Shown in pieces: positions 42,531 through 51,752 of a DNA stretch of 64,000 nucleotides; the stretch's first letter is position 1; each line of letters opens with the position of its first letter. This stretch comes from an uncultured Pseudomonadota bacterium (GTDB lineage: Bacteria > Pseudomonadota > Gammaproteobacteria > Burkholderiales > SG8-39): NCBI GenBank assembly GCA_903829815.1, contig CAIKRR010000004.1, positions 18,701 through 82,700 on the forward strand, read 5' to 3'. A program made the position numbers and the translations under genes. Below the pieces are notes generated by a model. That model was not told the DNA's origin, did no database searches, and saw only the letters and a list, made by a program, of their open reading frames with translations.

Positions 42531-43469
42531 CTAGGAGACGCTGCGCAGTCCGGCACGGCGCTCGGCAGCACCCTCGCCTTCGTCATCGGCACGGAACTCG
42601 GGCAGATCAGGCTTGGAGCCCCACATGCAGAACGACTCGCTCTCGAACGGGAACTGCCGTGGACGATAGGTAGCCTCATCGGCCGGCAGAATGTGCTTCA
42701 CGCCCACCGAATACTCATAGACCATGCGATCGGGACCTTCGAAGTAGAGCATCACCGCCGATGACAGCGGATGGCGCCCTGGGCCGAACACGATCTTGAC
42801 GCCCTTTTCCTTCAGGAAATAGTACGAGCGCATGATGTCATCAACATCTTCCACCTGGTGGTTGATGTGCTGGATGCCGGGGAAAGCCGACGGAAACAGC
42901 GCCAGCGAATGGTGCGCCGTATCGACACGCAAGAGCGGCGCATCACCGATCCAGTCGGAGACCCGCGCATTCATCGCCTTGCACCAGAACGCCTCGTCAC
43001 GCTGCGGATTGGTGGTGCGCAGTCCGATGTGGCTGAAGTGGGTGATGCCGGCATCGCGCCCGGGAAAATAACGCTTGCCGCTGTGATAAGGCCGCGAAAC
43101 GATCTCGATGTGGTTGCCGCTTGGGTCCTTGAAACTCATCATGTGCTTGGTGCGCCGCAGTTCGCACTCTTCGGTCGTGCCCAACGTCACCGGAAAGCCG
43201 GCATTGTCCAGTTCGGCGCCGATGCGGTCGAAGTCGTCATGATTGCGGATGTCGAACGCGGTGGTGTGATCCTTGGGATCACCCTCGAAATAGACCAGCG
43301 TGTGATCGCGCGTATCCCCGCGCACTTCGACCTTGTCGCTGCGAAAGTAGGCCGCCTTGCCAACGCGGGAAACCAGTTGCAGCCCGACGATGTCAGTGGC
43401 AAAGCGAATTGCGTCCTCGAGGTTCGGTGTGCCGATGCGCAGGTAGCGGATATCGAAGAGATCGATCAT
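42531..43469 (-). CDS. Extradiol dioxygenase, catechol 2,3-dioxygenase-like (VOC fold)
   Basis: 312 residues from ATG 43469. Two VOC repeats; the metal ligands appear as His147 in HFSHIGL, a His at 201 or 204 in IQHINHQVED, and Glu252 in RMVYEYSVG. A longer C-terminal tail (about 50 residues, ending AGLRSVS) follows the domain. Paired with the BphC-like gene downstream; they might be isoenzymes for related diols or act on successive rings. Confidence 0.9.
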   Translation of the reverse strand: MIDLFDIRYLRIGTPNLEDAIRFATDIVGLQLVSRVGKAAYFRSDKVEVRGDTRDHTLVYFEGDPKDHTTAFDIRNHDDFDRIGAELDNAGFPVTLGTTEECELRRTKHMMSFKDPSGNHIEIVSRPYHSGKRYFPGRDAGITHFSHIGLRTTNPQRDEAFWCKAMNARVSDWIGDAPLLRVDTAHHSLALFPSAFPGIQHINHQVEDVDDIMRSYYFLKEKGVKIVFGPGRHPLSSAVMLYFEGPDRMVYEYSVGVKHILPADEATYRPRQFPFESESFCMWGSKPDLPEFRADDEGEGAAERRAGLRSVS

Positions 43470-43587
43470 GGTGTCTCCCAATGCTGTTCGTGTCCCAAGC
43501 CTGAAGGGTAGCGCAGAACGGACTCAGGAGGGCAAGCCGGATGCCTCGCCGCCCCCCCGAAAAGAACCGGGACAAACCAGACGTATC

Positions 43588-43623
43588 CCGCAGGGCATGG
43601 CTCGACGCAACCGCGCCCTGCGG
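43588..43623. repeat. Perfect 9-bp inverted repeat upstream of second ubiD gene
   Basis: CCGCAGGGC (43588-43596) and GCCCTGCGG (43615-43623) are exact complements around an 18-nt loop, ending 60 bp before ATG 43684. It lies in the gap between the divergent dioxygenase and UbiD genes. It may be an operator or a leader hairpin; no T-run follows. Confidence 0.45.
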
Positions 43624-43683
43624 TGACAATGTGCCATGCCGCATCGCATTCGATCGACGGCAACCGACGCAGGAACGAAGACC

Positions 43684-45267
43684 ATGGATGCTCCAGGAAT
43701 GCAGTCGCCGCCGGCGAACACCTCGATCAATGCCGCGACCCGCAGCGCTACGGACAGCGGGCTCGCAGGCGCGAGTGCTGCGAGCCCGCCGGTGGCGTGG
43801 CGTGACCTGCGCGAATGGCTCACCTTGGTCGAGTCACACCAGCATCTGGCGCGCATCAAGGCGCCGGTGAATCCCGAAGAAGAACTCGCAGCCATCACCC
43901 TGATGGCTGCACAGACCATCGAGGCACCGGCGCTTCTGTTCGAGAACCTGCAAGGCAACCCGCTCCAGGCGCGCGTGCTCTCGAACATGCTCGGGTCGAG
44001 CGCGGCGCGCTACGCACTCACCGTGGGCCTTGACCCGCGCCTCTCCCTCACCGACATGATCCGGGCCTCGCGCCCGCTGCTCGGACGCCGACTCGCGCCG
44101 CGCCATGTGGCACGCGAGACCGCCCCGGTCAACGAAGTGGTGCTGCGCGGCAAGGACATCGACATGACCCGCTTTCCGGTACCGAAGTTCTGGCCCGACG
44201 ATGGCGGCCGCTACATCGGCACCGGCGACATCACCTTCACGCGCGACCCCTCGAGCGGCCGCATCAATGTCGGGGTCTACCGACAGATGCTGCACTCGGC
44301 CGACCGCATCGGCCTCTACTGCTCGCCGGGCAAGCACGGGCGCCTGGACCGCGAAGCCTGGTGGGCGCGCGGTGAGCCCTGCGAGGTCGTGGCCGCCTAT
44401 GGCATCGACCCGGCCCTTTTCATGGTCGGCGCGCAATCGTTTGCCTTTGCCGACTCGGAACTCGATGCAGCAGGCGGCCTCACCGGTCGCCCGGTGGAAT
44501 TGTGCGATGCCGAGACGGTGAGCCTGCCCATCCCGGCCCAGGCCGAGATCGTGATCGAGGGCATTCTCGAGCCCGGGGAAATGATGCCCGAAGGGCCCCT
44601 GGGTGAATTCACCGGCTATTACGGCAATCCGCGCTCGCCCCAACCGGTGATTCGGGTCACGGCGCTGCACTACCGACGCAACCCGATCCTCACCGCGGCA
44701 TTGATGGCCCCCTACCCGGCCTGCGAAATCGGCGCCTACTACGCGATCATGCGCTCAGCCAAGATCTGGTCCGACCTCGACCTCTTTGGCGTGCCGGGCA
44801 TCGCCGGGGTGTACTCGCACCCGGCAGCGGCCTCCGGCTGGGGCATGCTGGTGGTATCGATGCGCCAGCAATACGTGGGGCATGTGGCACAGGTGCTGGC
44901 GCTGGCGGCACAGTGCCCGGCAGCCGCCTATTACACCAAGTGGATCATCGCGGTGGATGATGATGTCGATCCCACCGACATCAACCAACTGCTCTGGGTT
45001 CTGAGCACCCGATGCGATCCAGCCGCCGACATCGACCTGCTGCGCAACACGCTCTCCACCGGGCTCGATCCCAGCAAGGGGCTGCCCGAAGAGCGGCCCT
45101 ACGGCTCGAAGGCGCTCATCAATGCCTGCAAGCCGTACCGCCATTTGCAAGCCTTCCCCAAGCGCACCGCGCTGCGCCAGTCGGTCTACGAACAGACGCT
45201 GGCGCGCTGGGACGAACTGGCCATCGGCGTGCCGGCGCCCAAGATCGACTTCCTCGCACCAGACTGA
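43684..45267 (+). CDS. UbiD-family prenylated-FMN decarboxylase (second copy)
   Basis: 527 residues from ATG 43684 (AGGAA upstream). Active-site residues match UbiD/Fdc1: Asn195 and Arg200 in RINVGVYR, His218 in SPGKHGR, Glu259 in DSELDAA, and Glu303 and Glu308 in EGPLGEFTGYY. It is a distant paralogue of the UbiD at 38.5 kb. An unconserved N-terminal extension of about 35 residues suggests that a later start is possible. It is divergent from the extradiol dioxygenase pair, consistent with decarboxylation of an aromatic acid to a diol before ring cleavage. Confidence 0.93.
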   Translation: MDAPGMQSPPANTSINAATRSATDSGLAGASAASPPVAWRDLREWLTLVESHQHLARIKAPVNPEEELAAITLMAAQTIEAPALLFENLQGNPLQARVLSNMLGSSAARYALTVGLDPRLSLTDMIRASRPLLGRRLAPRHVARETAPVNEVVLRGKDIDMTRFPVPKFWPDDGGRYIGTGDITFTRDPSSGRINVGVYRQMLHSADRIGLYCSPGKHGRLDREAWWARGEPCEVVAAYGIDPALFMVGAQSFAFADSELDAAGGLTGRPVELCDAETVSLPIPAQAEIVIEGILEPGEMMPEGPLGEFTGYYGNPRSPQPVIRVTALHYRRNPILTAALMAPYPACEIGAYYAIMRSAKIWSDLDLFGVPGIAGVYSHPAAASGWGMLVVSMRQQYVGHVAQVLALAAQCPAAAYYTKWIIAVDDDVDPTDINQLLWVLSTRCDPAADIDLLRNTLSTGLDPSKGLPEERPYGSKALINACKPYRHLQAFPKRTALRQSVYEQTLARWDELAIGVPAPKIDFLAPD

Positions 45268-45282
45268 ACACGTCGATCTCGT

Positions 45283-46269
45283 TCAGTTACTCTCGGCACT
45301 GAACCCCGAGGCCCGAATCACCGGGCCCCAACGCTCATAGTCGGCATTGATGAAGGCACGAAAATCGGCCACGCTCATCTCGCGAAAGTCCAGATCGAGT
45401 GCACGCAAGCGTTCACGCACGGCGGGCTGGCGGCTCGCCTGCTGGATGATCTCGTTGTAGCGACTCACCACCTCGGGCCGTGTGCCACCAGGCGCAAAGA
45501 GTCCGAACCAGCCATCGACCTGCAAGGCCGGGAAGCCCGACTCCGCGAAGGTCGGCACCTCGGGCGCTACCGGGTTGCGACGCGCGCCCGCATGCGCCAG
45601 CAAGCGAAGTTTGCCGGCGCGGGCCTGGGCGGTCATCGTGCCCAGGGGCAGCATGACGGCAGGCACTTGTCCGCCGGCAGCGTCGGCCAGGGCCGGCCCG
45701 ACACCTCGGTAGGGCACATGGGTGAGCGGCACCCCGGAGGCGGAGCCCAGCATCAGTCCCAGAAAGTGCAAGGGCGACCCGGCGCTCGCCGACCCGTAAC
45801 TGCCGCGCGAGCGATCTTCCTTCACCCAGGCCAGGAAGCCCTTCAGGTCGGTGACCGGCACGGCCGCACCGACCGCAAGAGCGATGTCGTAGCGCCCCAG
45901 ATGAGCCACCGCCGCGATCTCGGTGCGCGGATCGTAGGCCGGGGTGCGCACGGTATGTGGATACACCGAGATATTGGCATCGGGCGCAACCAGCAGCGTA
46001 CTGCCATCGGGTGCCGCCGCGCGCATGGCATCGATGGCAATCTGACCACCCGCCCCCGATCGGTTCTCGACCACCACCGGGCGCCCGAGGGCTTCACCAA
46101 GGCGCTCCCCAAACACGCGTGCAAGCGCATCGACAGCACCGCCGGGCGGAAAACCCGAGAACACGCGGATCGGCGTCTGAGCCTGCGCTTCAACCCGGGC
46201 CGCCAGTGGCATCGAAAGAACGGCGACTGCCACAACCGCACCCAGCACACCCCTCACCGCATGATTCAT
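45283..46269 (-). CDS. Bug/TctC-family binding protein
   Basis: 328 residues with a signal peptide ending near RVEAQAQ. Family features: IRVFSGFPPGGAVD, GRPVVVENRSGAGG, APDGSTLLVAPD and VPTFAESGFP. A periplasmic carboxylate receptor without TctAB neighbours. It is convergent with the UbiD gene (15 bp) and divergent from the SDR gene. Confidence 0.92.
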   Translation of the reverse strand: MNHAVRGVLGAVVAVAVLSMPLAARVEAQAQTPIRVFSGFPPGGAVDALARVFGERLGEALGRPVVVENRSGAGGQIAIDAMRAAAPDGSTLLVAPDANISVYPHTVRTPAYDPRTEIAAVAHLGRYDIALAVGAAVPVTDLKGFLAWVKEDRSRGSYGSASAGSPLHFLGLMLGSASGVPLTHVPYRGVGPALADAAGGQVPAVMLPLGTMTAQARAGKLRLLAHAGARRNPVAPEVPTFAESGFPALQVDGWFGLFAPGGTRPEVVSRYNEIIQQASRQPAVRERLRALDLDFREMSVADFRAFINADYERWGPVIRASGFSAESN

Positions 46270-46459
46270 CGAGTCTGTCCCCCCGTCATTGTTGCGGGCT
46301 CATGGCGGCCCGGTTCAGACCGGATGCTAACATCGCACGCTGCGAGACATCGCTGTACGCGGACACCCACGGTGCCTCAGCGTCGGGCCACGCCAACGCG
46401 CTGGCCGCAACATCGAATCCGTTCCGAAGCGGCATGAACACAGGGTCTGAGGAGACACG

Positions 46460-47245
46460 ATGGAAATGGGACTCAAAGGGCGCAGCGCGCTCGTGACCGG
46501 CAGTTCGAAAGGCATCGGCTTCGCCGTCGCGGGCCGACTTGCCGGTGAAGGGGTCAACGTCACGCTGGTCGCACGTTCGGAAACAGAACTCGCCGCAGCA
46601 GCCGCGTCGATCAGAGCGCAGTACCCGACCGTTCGCGTACAGTCCATCGCAGGCGATCTGACCGAGGCCGCATCGCGCGAGCGCATCGTCACTGCCTGCG
46701 GTGACGCCGACATCCTGGTGAACAGTGCCGGTAGCGTACCGGGCGGCACCATCGAACAGGTGAGCGACGAGCGCTGGCGAGCAGCCTGGGACCTCAAGGT
46801 CTTTGGCTGCATTTCGCTCTGCCGCGCCTTCTTCACTCGCATGAAGGCACGCAGGAGCGGCGTCATCCTCAACGTGATCGGCACCGCCGGCGAGCGACTC
46901 GATGCCGGTTACATCGCCGGCAGCACCGGCAACGCCGCGCTGATGGCCTTCACCAAGGCACTGGGCTCGACCAGCGCCGATGTGGGTGTGCGAGTCGTGG
47001 GTATCAATCCTGGTCCGGTAGAGACTGACCGACTCATCTATCTTCAAAAGCTCAAGGCGAAGGAACGCCTGGGTGATGAATCGCGCTGGCGCGAGCTCTA
47101 CGCGGCCATGCCCTTTGGCCGCGCTGCCACCACCGACGAGGTGGCCGCGACCACAGCATTTCTCGCCTCCGACCTGTGCGCCTACACCACCGGCACCATC
47201 GTCACGATCGACGGCGGCATCGCCAACCGTGGAGTGCTCCCGTGA
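46460..47245 (+). CDS. SDR-family protein lacking the canonical catalytic triad
   Basis: 261 residues with a Rossmann fold and nucleotide motif VTGSSKGIGFAVA; DILVNSAG matches the NNAG motif, and INPGPVETDR is typical. Aligned by eye with classical SDRs, the catalytic Ser, Tyr and Lys positions become Gly (NVIG), Gly and Asn (AGSTGNAAL): there is no YxxxK. It may bind NAD(P) without acting as a normal dehydrogenase, or use another mechanism. GAGGAG precedes the start. A binding-protein lipoprotein gene follows after 34 bp. Confidence 0.85.
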   Translation: MEMGLKGRSALVTGSSKGIGFAVAGRLAGEGVNVTLVARSETELAAAAASIRAQYPTVRVQSIAGDLTEAASRERIVTACGDADILVNSAGSVPGGTIEQVSDERWRAAWDLKVFGCISLCRAFFTRMKARRSGVILNVIGTAGERLDAGYIAGSTGNAALMAFTKALGSTSADVGVRVVGINPGPVETDRLIYLQKLKAKERLGDESRWRELYAAMPFGRAATTDEVAATTAFLASDLCAYTTGTIVTIDGGIANRGVLP

Positions 47246-47279
47246 GCGTACAAAACCCGGTCAGGAGCCACTCTGCTCA

Positions 47280-48071
47280 ATGACCAAGGCCCGCACCGCG
47301 CTGGTATTCTTCCTCTCCCTCTTCATCACCGGATGTTCGATGAGCACTTCATTCTCTCCGGCCGCCCGTGCCGAGCTCGCACCTGGCGGCACCCTGCGTG
47401 CCGGTCTCAACATGTCGAACTTCCTGCTGACGAAAAGGGATCCGGCCACTGGCGCCATCTCGGGCGTTGCCGCCGACCTCGCCCATGAACTCGGGCGCCG
47501 TCTGGGCGTACCGGTGCAACTGGTGCCCTACGACTCGCCCGGCAAGGTGGCTGAGGCCACCGGTTCGGGTGAATGGGACATCGCCTTCCTCGGCGCAGAG
47601 CCACAACGGGCCAACGTGATTGCCTTCACCCCGGCCTATGTCGAGATCGAAGCCACCTACCTGCTGCCACCCGGTTCAGCGATCAACTCGATCGAAGCCG
47701 TCGACCGGCCGGGTGTGCGCATCTCGATCTCGAACAAGAGTGCCTACGAGCTCTTTCTCACCCGCAGTCTCAAGCACGCTGAGCTCGTCCGCATCGACGG
47801 TGTCGAGGCCTCGTATCAGCAGTTCATCGACAAGAAGCTCGATGTACTCGCGGGCCTGCGCCCGCGCCTGGTGAGTGATGTCGAGCGCCTGCCCGGCGCG
47901 CGCATTCTCCCCGGCCAGTTCACCGCCATTCAGCAGGCCATGGGCACGCCCAAGGCGCGCACGGCAGCCGCCCAGGTGCTGCTTGAATTCGTTGCCGAGA
48001 TGAAGGCCAGTGGCTTCGTGGCCGAGGCGATCGAACGCAACCAGGCGCGGGGGCTCACCGTAGCGCCCTGA
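47280..48071 (+). CDS. Family 3 extracellular solute-binding lipoprotein
   Basis: 263 residues with lipobox LFITGCS (Cys18), so it is probably lipid-anchored. The fold is the amino-acid-type binding protein (SBP_bac_3): LRAGLNMSNFLL, GVAADLAHELGRRLGVPVQLVPY, WDIAFLGAEPQRA. No ABC permease or ATPase is nearby. Some members of this fold are enzymes (cyclohexadienyl dehydratase), so transport is not certain. AGGAG precedes the ATG; the gene is probably cotranscribed with the SDR. Confidence 0.88.
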   Translation: MTKARTALVFFLSLFITGCSMSTSFSPAARAELAPGGTLRAGLNMSNFLLTKRDPATGAISGVAADLAHELGRRLGVPVQLVPYDSPGKVAEATGSGEWDIAFLGAEPQRANVIAFTPAYVEIEATYLLPPGSAINSIEAVDRPGVRISISNKSAYELFLTRSLKHAELVRIDGVEASYQQFIDKKLDVLAGLRPRLVSDVERLPGARILPGQFTAIQQAMGTPKARTAAAQVLLEFVAEMKASGFVAEAIERNQARGLTVAP

Positions 48072-48172
48072 TCGCGTCTTGATGGACGATGCAGGGGCCC
48101 GTCGCGGCGTCACCCGATGACGTCGCGCACGATCGCTACATCACTGCGCAGCCGAGACCGCCCCAGGCCGCA

Positions 48173-49180
48173 TCAGCCCACCACCACCCGATTGCGTTGC
48201 ACGCCGAGGCCTTCGACCTCGGTCTCGACCAGATCACCGGCCTTGAGGAAGGTGCCGGTGCCCTGCCCCACGCCGCCCAGTGTGCCCGTTGCAAACAGGT
48301 CTCCGGGCACGAGCGTCATCATGCGCGAGGCGTACTCGATCTGCTCCTCGGGCGAATAGATCATGTCACCAGCCAGACCGTCCTGCTTCACCTCCCCGTT
48401 CACCCGTAGCTGGATGCGCAGCGCGCCGTGCTGCGGCACGAAGGCGCGCGGCACGAAGACCGGACCGCAGGGGCCGAAGGTGTCGAACGACTTTGACGAG
48501 AGCCAGTCGGTACGAAAGTTCGGCCGATCGGTTCGAAACAGCACGTTGCGGCAGGACACATCGTTGAAGTTCATGAAGCCAGCCACGTGCTCGAGCGCCC
48601 GATCGGCGCTCACCCGACGTGCCGGCGCACCGATCACCACGCCCAGCTCGGCCTCCCAGTCGATCTGATCGTCAGGTCCTGGCAGCACGATGTCATCGAA
48701 CGCACCGATGAGTGAACTGGGGGCCTTCAGGAAAAGATAAGGCTGTGCGGTCGACTTGTCGCCCTTGTAGATCGCGGATGGATCGACATTGCCGCCCGAG
48801 AGCGTGTACTGGCGCATCTCGGCCAGATGCCCGCTGTAGTTGGCCGCACAATTGAGAATCTTCGAGGGACGTATGACCGGCGGCAAGGGACGCAGGGCGA
48901 CGAGCGCATGCGTCGTGAGCGACCGGGTGCCTTCCTCACGGGCAAAGTCGTGCATCGCCTGCAGCACGGCGAAGTGGCGATCCCAGTCCTCGAGAATCTC
49001 GAGCAGGCTCGCGCAGGTCTCCAGGCGCCCGGCACCGGCGCGCGCCGAACCCATGTAACGCTCATGCAGCGAAGCAAGTTCGATCGCGGTCTCGCCAACG
49101 ACCAGGGCAACGAAGGGCTTGCGATCAGCGAGGCGAAACGTACCCAGGCTGAATCGCTCGGGATGGAGGGCTGAATTCAT
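48173..49180 (-). CDS. Fumarylacetoacetate hydrolase-family protein
   Basis: 335 residues. The FAH-fold domain fills the C-terminal two thirds, with KILNCAANYSGHLAEM, metal-binding acidic residues in QIDWEAELGVVIG, and the end motif GDLFATGTLGGVG. The fold covers hydratases, isomerases, decarboxylases and C-C hydrolases late in aromatic degradation. It follows the monooxygenase gene by 23 bp, and a second FAH-family gene lies at 52.9 kb. Confidence 0.92.
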   Translation of the reverse strand: MNSALHPERFSLGTFRLADRKPFVALVVGETAIELASLHERYMGSARAGAGRLETCASLLEILEDWDRHFAVLQAMHDFAREEGTRSLTTHALVALRPLPPVIRPSKILNCAANYSGHLAEMRQYTLSGGNVDPSAIYKGDKSTAQPYLFLKAPSSLIGAFDDIVLPGPDDQIDWEAELGVVIGAPARRVSADRALEHVAGFMNFNDVSCRNVLFRTDRPNFRTDWLSSKSFDTFGPCGPVFVPRAFVPQHGALRIQLRVNGEVKQDGLAGDMIYSPEEQIEYASRMMTLVPGDLFATGTLGGVGQGTGTFLKAGDLVETEVEGLGVQRNRVVVG

Positions 49181-49203
49181 GCGTGCATCCTCGATGAAGG
49201 GAC

Positions 49204-50412
49204 TCAGACCACCGGCGAGTTGGGGGTCAGCCCAAGCACGGTGCGCCCATAGGTCTCCAGGTTGGTCGACCAGTTGAGCAGCCCGTGCATATTGATCGCG
49301 CGAATGTCGCGCGCGGCCAGTTGCACATCATTGGATTCGGCGAGCGCACTGCCCCCCGATGCGTAGACCAGCAGTTCGACCGCTTCGAGACAGAGCTTGA
49401 CCGCAAAGGCGCAATCCATCCGTGCCTTGGCCCGACGCTCGTAGGGCATGGCCGTGCGTGCCTTGGCATGTCCTTCGATCTCGTCGATCATCGAATGCAG
49501 CACCAGCGCCGCCGCATCGATGCGTGTCGCCGCCTCGGCAACCTGTGTGTGCGTCAGGGCAGACTCGATCTGGGGCTGATCGAAGGTATAGGCAATGACG
49601 CGCCCGGGCAGTCGCTTGCAGAAGGCATCGAGCGCCCGGCGCGCAATGCCGATGGCTGGCCCGCACAGGAAGAGCGCCAATACCGGCACCGGGGCACAGT
49701 GATAGAGGTCACCGTTGGCCATGGCCTGCCCCGGATTGATGCCATCGATGGCGTTGGGCATCGACAGGAATCGATGCGCCGGCACCCGTTCGTCGGAGAC
49801 GACGACACTGTTGCTACCGGTACCGGTAAGCCCAGCCACATACCAGTCGTCCTTGATCTGGATCTGGCTGGTCGGCACGAGAAAGATGCCCGAATCGGGC
49901 TGACTTGCGGCGGCATCTTCCACATGAGCGCCCAGCATCACCCACTGGGCATTGTGGACGCCCGAGCAAAATGGCCAGACACCCGAGAGCCGATAGCCAT
50001 CGGCGGTGCGCACCGCCTTGCCGCGCGGACCCAGCACCGCTGATATCAGCGTGTTGGCATCCGAACCGTACACATCGGCTTGTGCCTGGGGACCGTAGAG
50101 CCCCATCAGCCATTGGTGTGCGTGGTAGATGCCCAGACACCAGCCGGTGGAACCGCAGGCACCTGCGATCTCGGCCACCACATCGAGATGGGTATGCAGA
50201 CTTTGCTCGAAGCCGCCGCAACGCTGCGGCTGCAGCACCCGAGTCAGGCCGGTCGACTTGAGCAGGGCGACGTTTTCGGCAAGCACCCGGCGACTGGCAA
50301 TGGTCTTGCCGGCACGGGCTGCGATCTCGGGCACCAGCCGACGGGCGCGCTGGACCATGTCGGCCGCAGTCACAGGGGAATCGACCGGCTCGGCTGCGAT
50401 GGCAGCTTTCAT
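49204..50412 (-). CDS. Acyl-CoA dehydrogenase-fold flavin-dependent monooxygenase (HsaA-like)
   Basis: 402 residues from ATG 50412. It has the acyl-CoA dehydrogenase fold, but GYRLSGVWPFCSGVHNAQW is the pattern seen in two-component hydroxylases such as HsaA and pigment-biosynthesis oxygenases, rather than in true dehydrogenases. These hydroxylate phenols using reduced flavin from a separate reductase, which is not visible. The gene starts a two-gene unit with the FAH-family gene and is divergent from the tctC-hydrolase-FAH operon at 50.7 kb. Confidence 0.87.
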   Translation of the reverse strand: MKAAIAAEPVDSPVTAADMVQRARRLVPEIAARAGKTIASRRVLAENVALLKSTGLTRVLQPQRCGGFEQSLHTHLDVVAEIAGACGSTGWCLGIYHAHQWLMGLYGPQAQADVYGSDANTLISAVLGPRGKAVRTADGYRLSGVWPFCSGVHNAQWVMLGAHVEDAAASQPDSGIFLVPTSQIQIKDDWYVAGLTGTGSNSVVVSDERVPAHRFLSMPNAIDGINPGQAMANGDLYHCAPVPVLALFLCGPAIGIARRALDAFCKRLPGRVIAYTFDQPQIESALTHTQVAEAATRIDAAALVLHSMIDEIEGHAKARTAMPYERRAKARMDCAFAVKLCLEAVELLVYASGGSALAESNDVQLAARDIRAINMHGLLNWSTNLETYGRTVLGLTPNSPVV

Positions 50413-50613
50413 GATGTCTCCTCGCGCTGTCCAATGAGCCTGCCAACCGGCACGGTGGCGATGACCCATCGTGGATCTTCAGAAAGTGTAGAGCATTATG
50501 GTCAGCGAAATTTCATGCGCCAGCACGCCGAAATCGTCGATCGACACCCCGGCGATCGCCAGGATCTCTTGAAGATTCCATCGAGGGCGCAAGGCGCACT
50601 CTGACGACCAGTA

Positions 50614-50619
50614 TAGAAT
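50614..50619 (+). promoter_or_regulatory. Candidate -10 element for the 50.7-kb operon
   Basis: TAGAAT (within TATAGAAT) lies 95 bp before the tctC start in the divergent gap. No clear -35 hexamer is at the right distance. Confidence 0.25.
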
Positions 50620-50708
50620 CGTTGCCGGTGTGCGAGGGAGACGCACAGCGCAACCCGCTACGGGCAGCCGTGGCGACTGCCGCAGGGCCGGCAAGGAGAA
50701 AACACCCC

Positions 50709-51701
50709 ATGTCACAAGACACCCCCACGCGAAGCCTGCGCTGCCTCCTCGCTGCTGCGCTGCTGGCGATGACGACAACGAGCGGTACGAGTACGGCGGC
50801 CGATGCCTGGCCGGTGAAACCCATCCGCATCATCGTGCCCACCTCGGCCGGTGGCATCACCGATGTCGTGACACGCATCTTCTCGCCAGCGCTCTCCGAA
50901 CAACTGGGGCAGCCCCTCATCATCGACAACCGCCCCGGTGGCGACAACGTCATCGGCACTGCGCTGGCAGCGCGTGCCGCGCCCGATGGCTACACGCTGC
51001 TGTCGGTTTTCGACAACTTCCCGCTCAATCAACTGCTGCGCGGCGACATTCCCTACGACGCGCGGCGCGATTTCGCGCCCATCTCGCTCCTGATCACCGG
51101 CACCCAGGTTGTCCTCGTGCCGGCTTTATCACCGGTTCAGGACTTCCCCGCACTGATCGCCACCTTGCGCGCAAAGGGCAACAGTGCCAACTACGCTACC
51201 GCGGGCATCGGATCGTCCAGTCATCTGGGCGTCGAATTGCTCAAGCAGGCAGCGGGCATCACGCCTCTGGCCATCCACATGAAAGGGGGTGCTCCGGCGA
51301 TGGGTGAACTGATGGCGGCACGTGTCGACATGATGATGATCGGACTGGGCGGGATCGCAGCCAATCAGATCGTAGCCGGCCGCGTCAGGCCCTTGGCCTT
51401 CGCAGGCGTCCGACGTCACCCGGACTTCCCGCAACTGCCCACCATTGGCGAGTTCTATCCGGGGTTCGCTACAGGCTCATGGATGGGTCTGGTAGCGCCG
51501 GCAGGCACGCCCGCCGAGATCGTGCAGAAAGTGCATGCCGGCATCGCGGTCGCACTGCGCGATGCCGATGTCCGGCAGAAGCTCGGCGCGCAGAAGTTCG
51601 ACATCGTCGGCAGCAACCCCGAGGAGTTCGGCCGCTGGATCACGACCGAACATGACAAGTGGGCGCGAGTCATCAAGACCCAGGGCATCAGTGCCGAGTA
51701 A
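50709..51701 (+). CDS. Bug/TctC-family binding protein
   Basis: 330 residues from ATG 50709, with AAGGAG upstream. Signal peptide ends near TSTAADA. Family motifs are WPVKPIRIIVPTSAGGITD, GQPLIIDNRPGGDN and APDGYTLL. It heads a plus-strand unit with an alpha/beta hydrolase and an FAH-family protein, so its ligand may be the substrate of that short pathway. Permease genes are absent. Confidence 0.93.
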   Translation: MSQDTPTRSLRCLLAAALLAMTTTSGTSTAADAWPVKPIRIIVPTSAGGITDVVTRIFSPALSEQLGQPLIIDNRPGGDNVIGTALAARAAPDGYTLLSVFDNFPLNQLLRGDIPYDARRDFAPISLLITGTQVVLVPALSPVQDFPALIATLRAKGNSANYATAGIGSSSHLGVELLKQAAGITPLAIHMKGGAPAMGELMAARVDMMMIGLGGIAANQIVAGRVRPLAFAGVRRHPDFPQLPTIGEFYPGFATGSWMGLVAPAGTPAEIVQKVHAGIAVALRDADVRQKLGAQKFDIVGSNPEEFGRWITTEHDKWARVIKTQGISAE

Positions 51702-51752
51702 GCCAGGACCGCTCGAAAAATCCGAGAAAACCTCGTAGCAGGAGACACAGGC

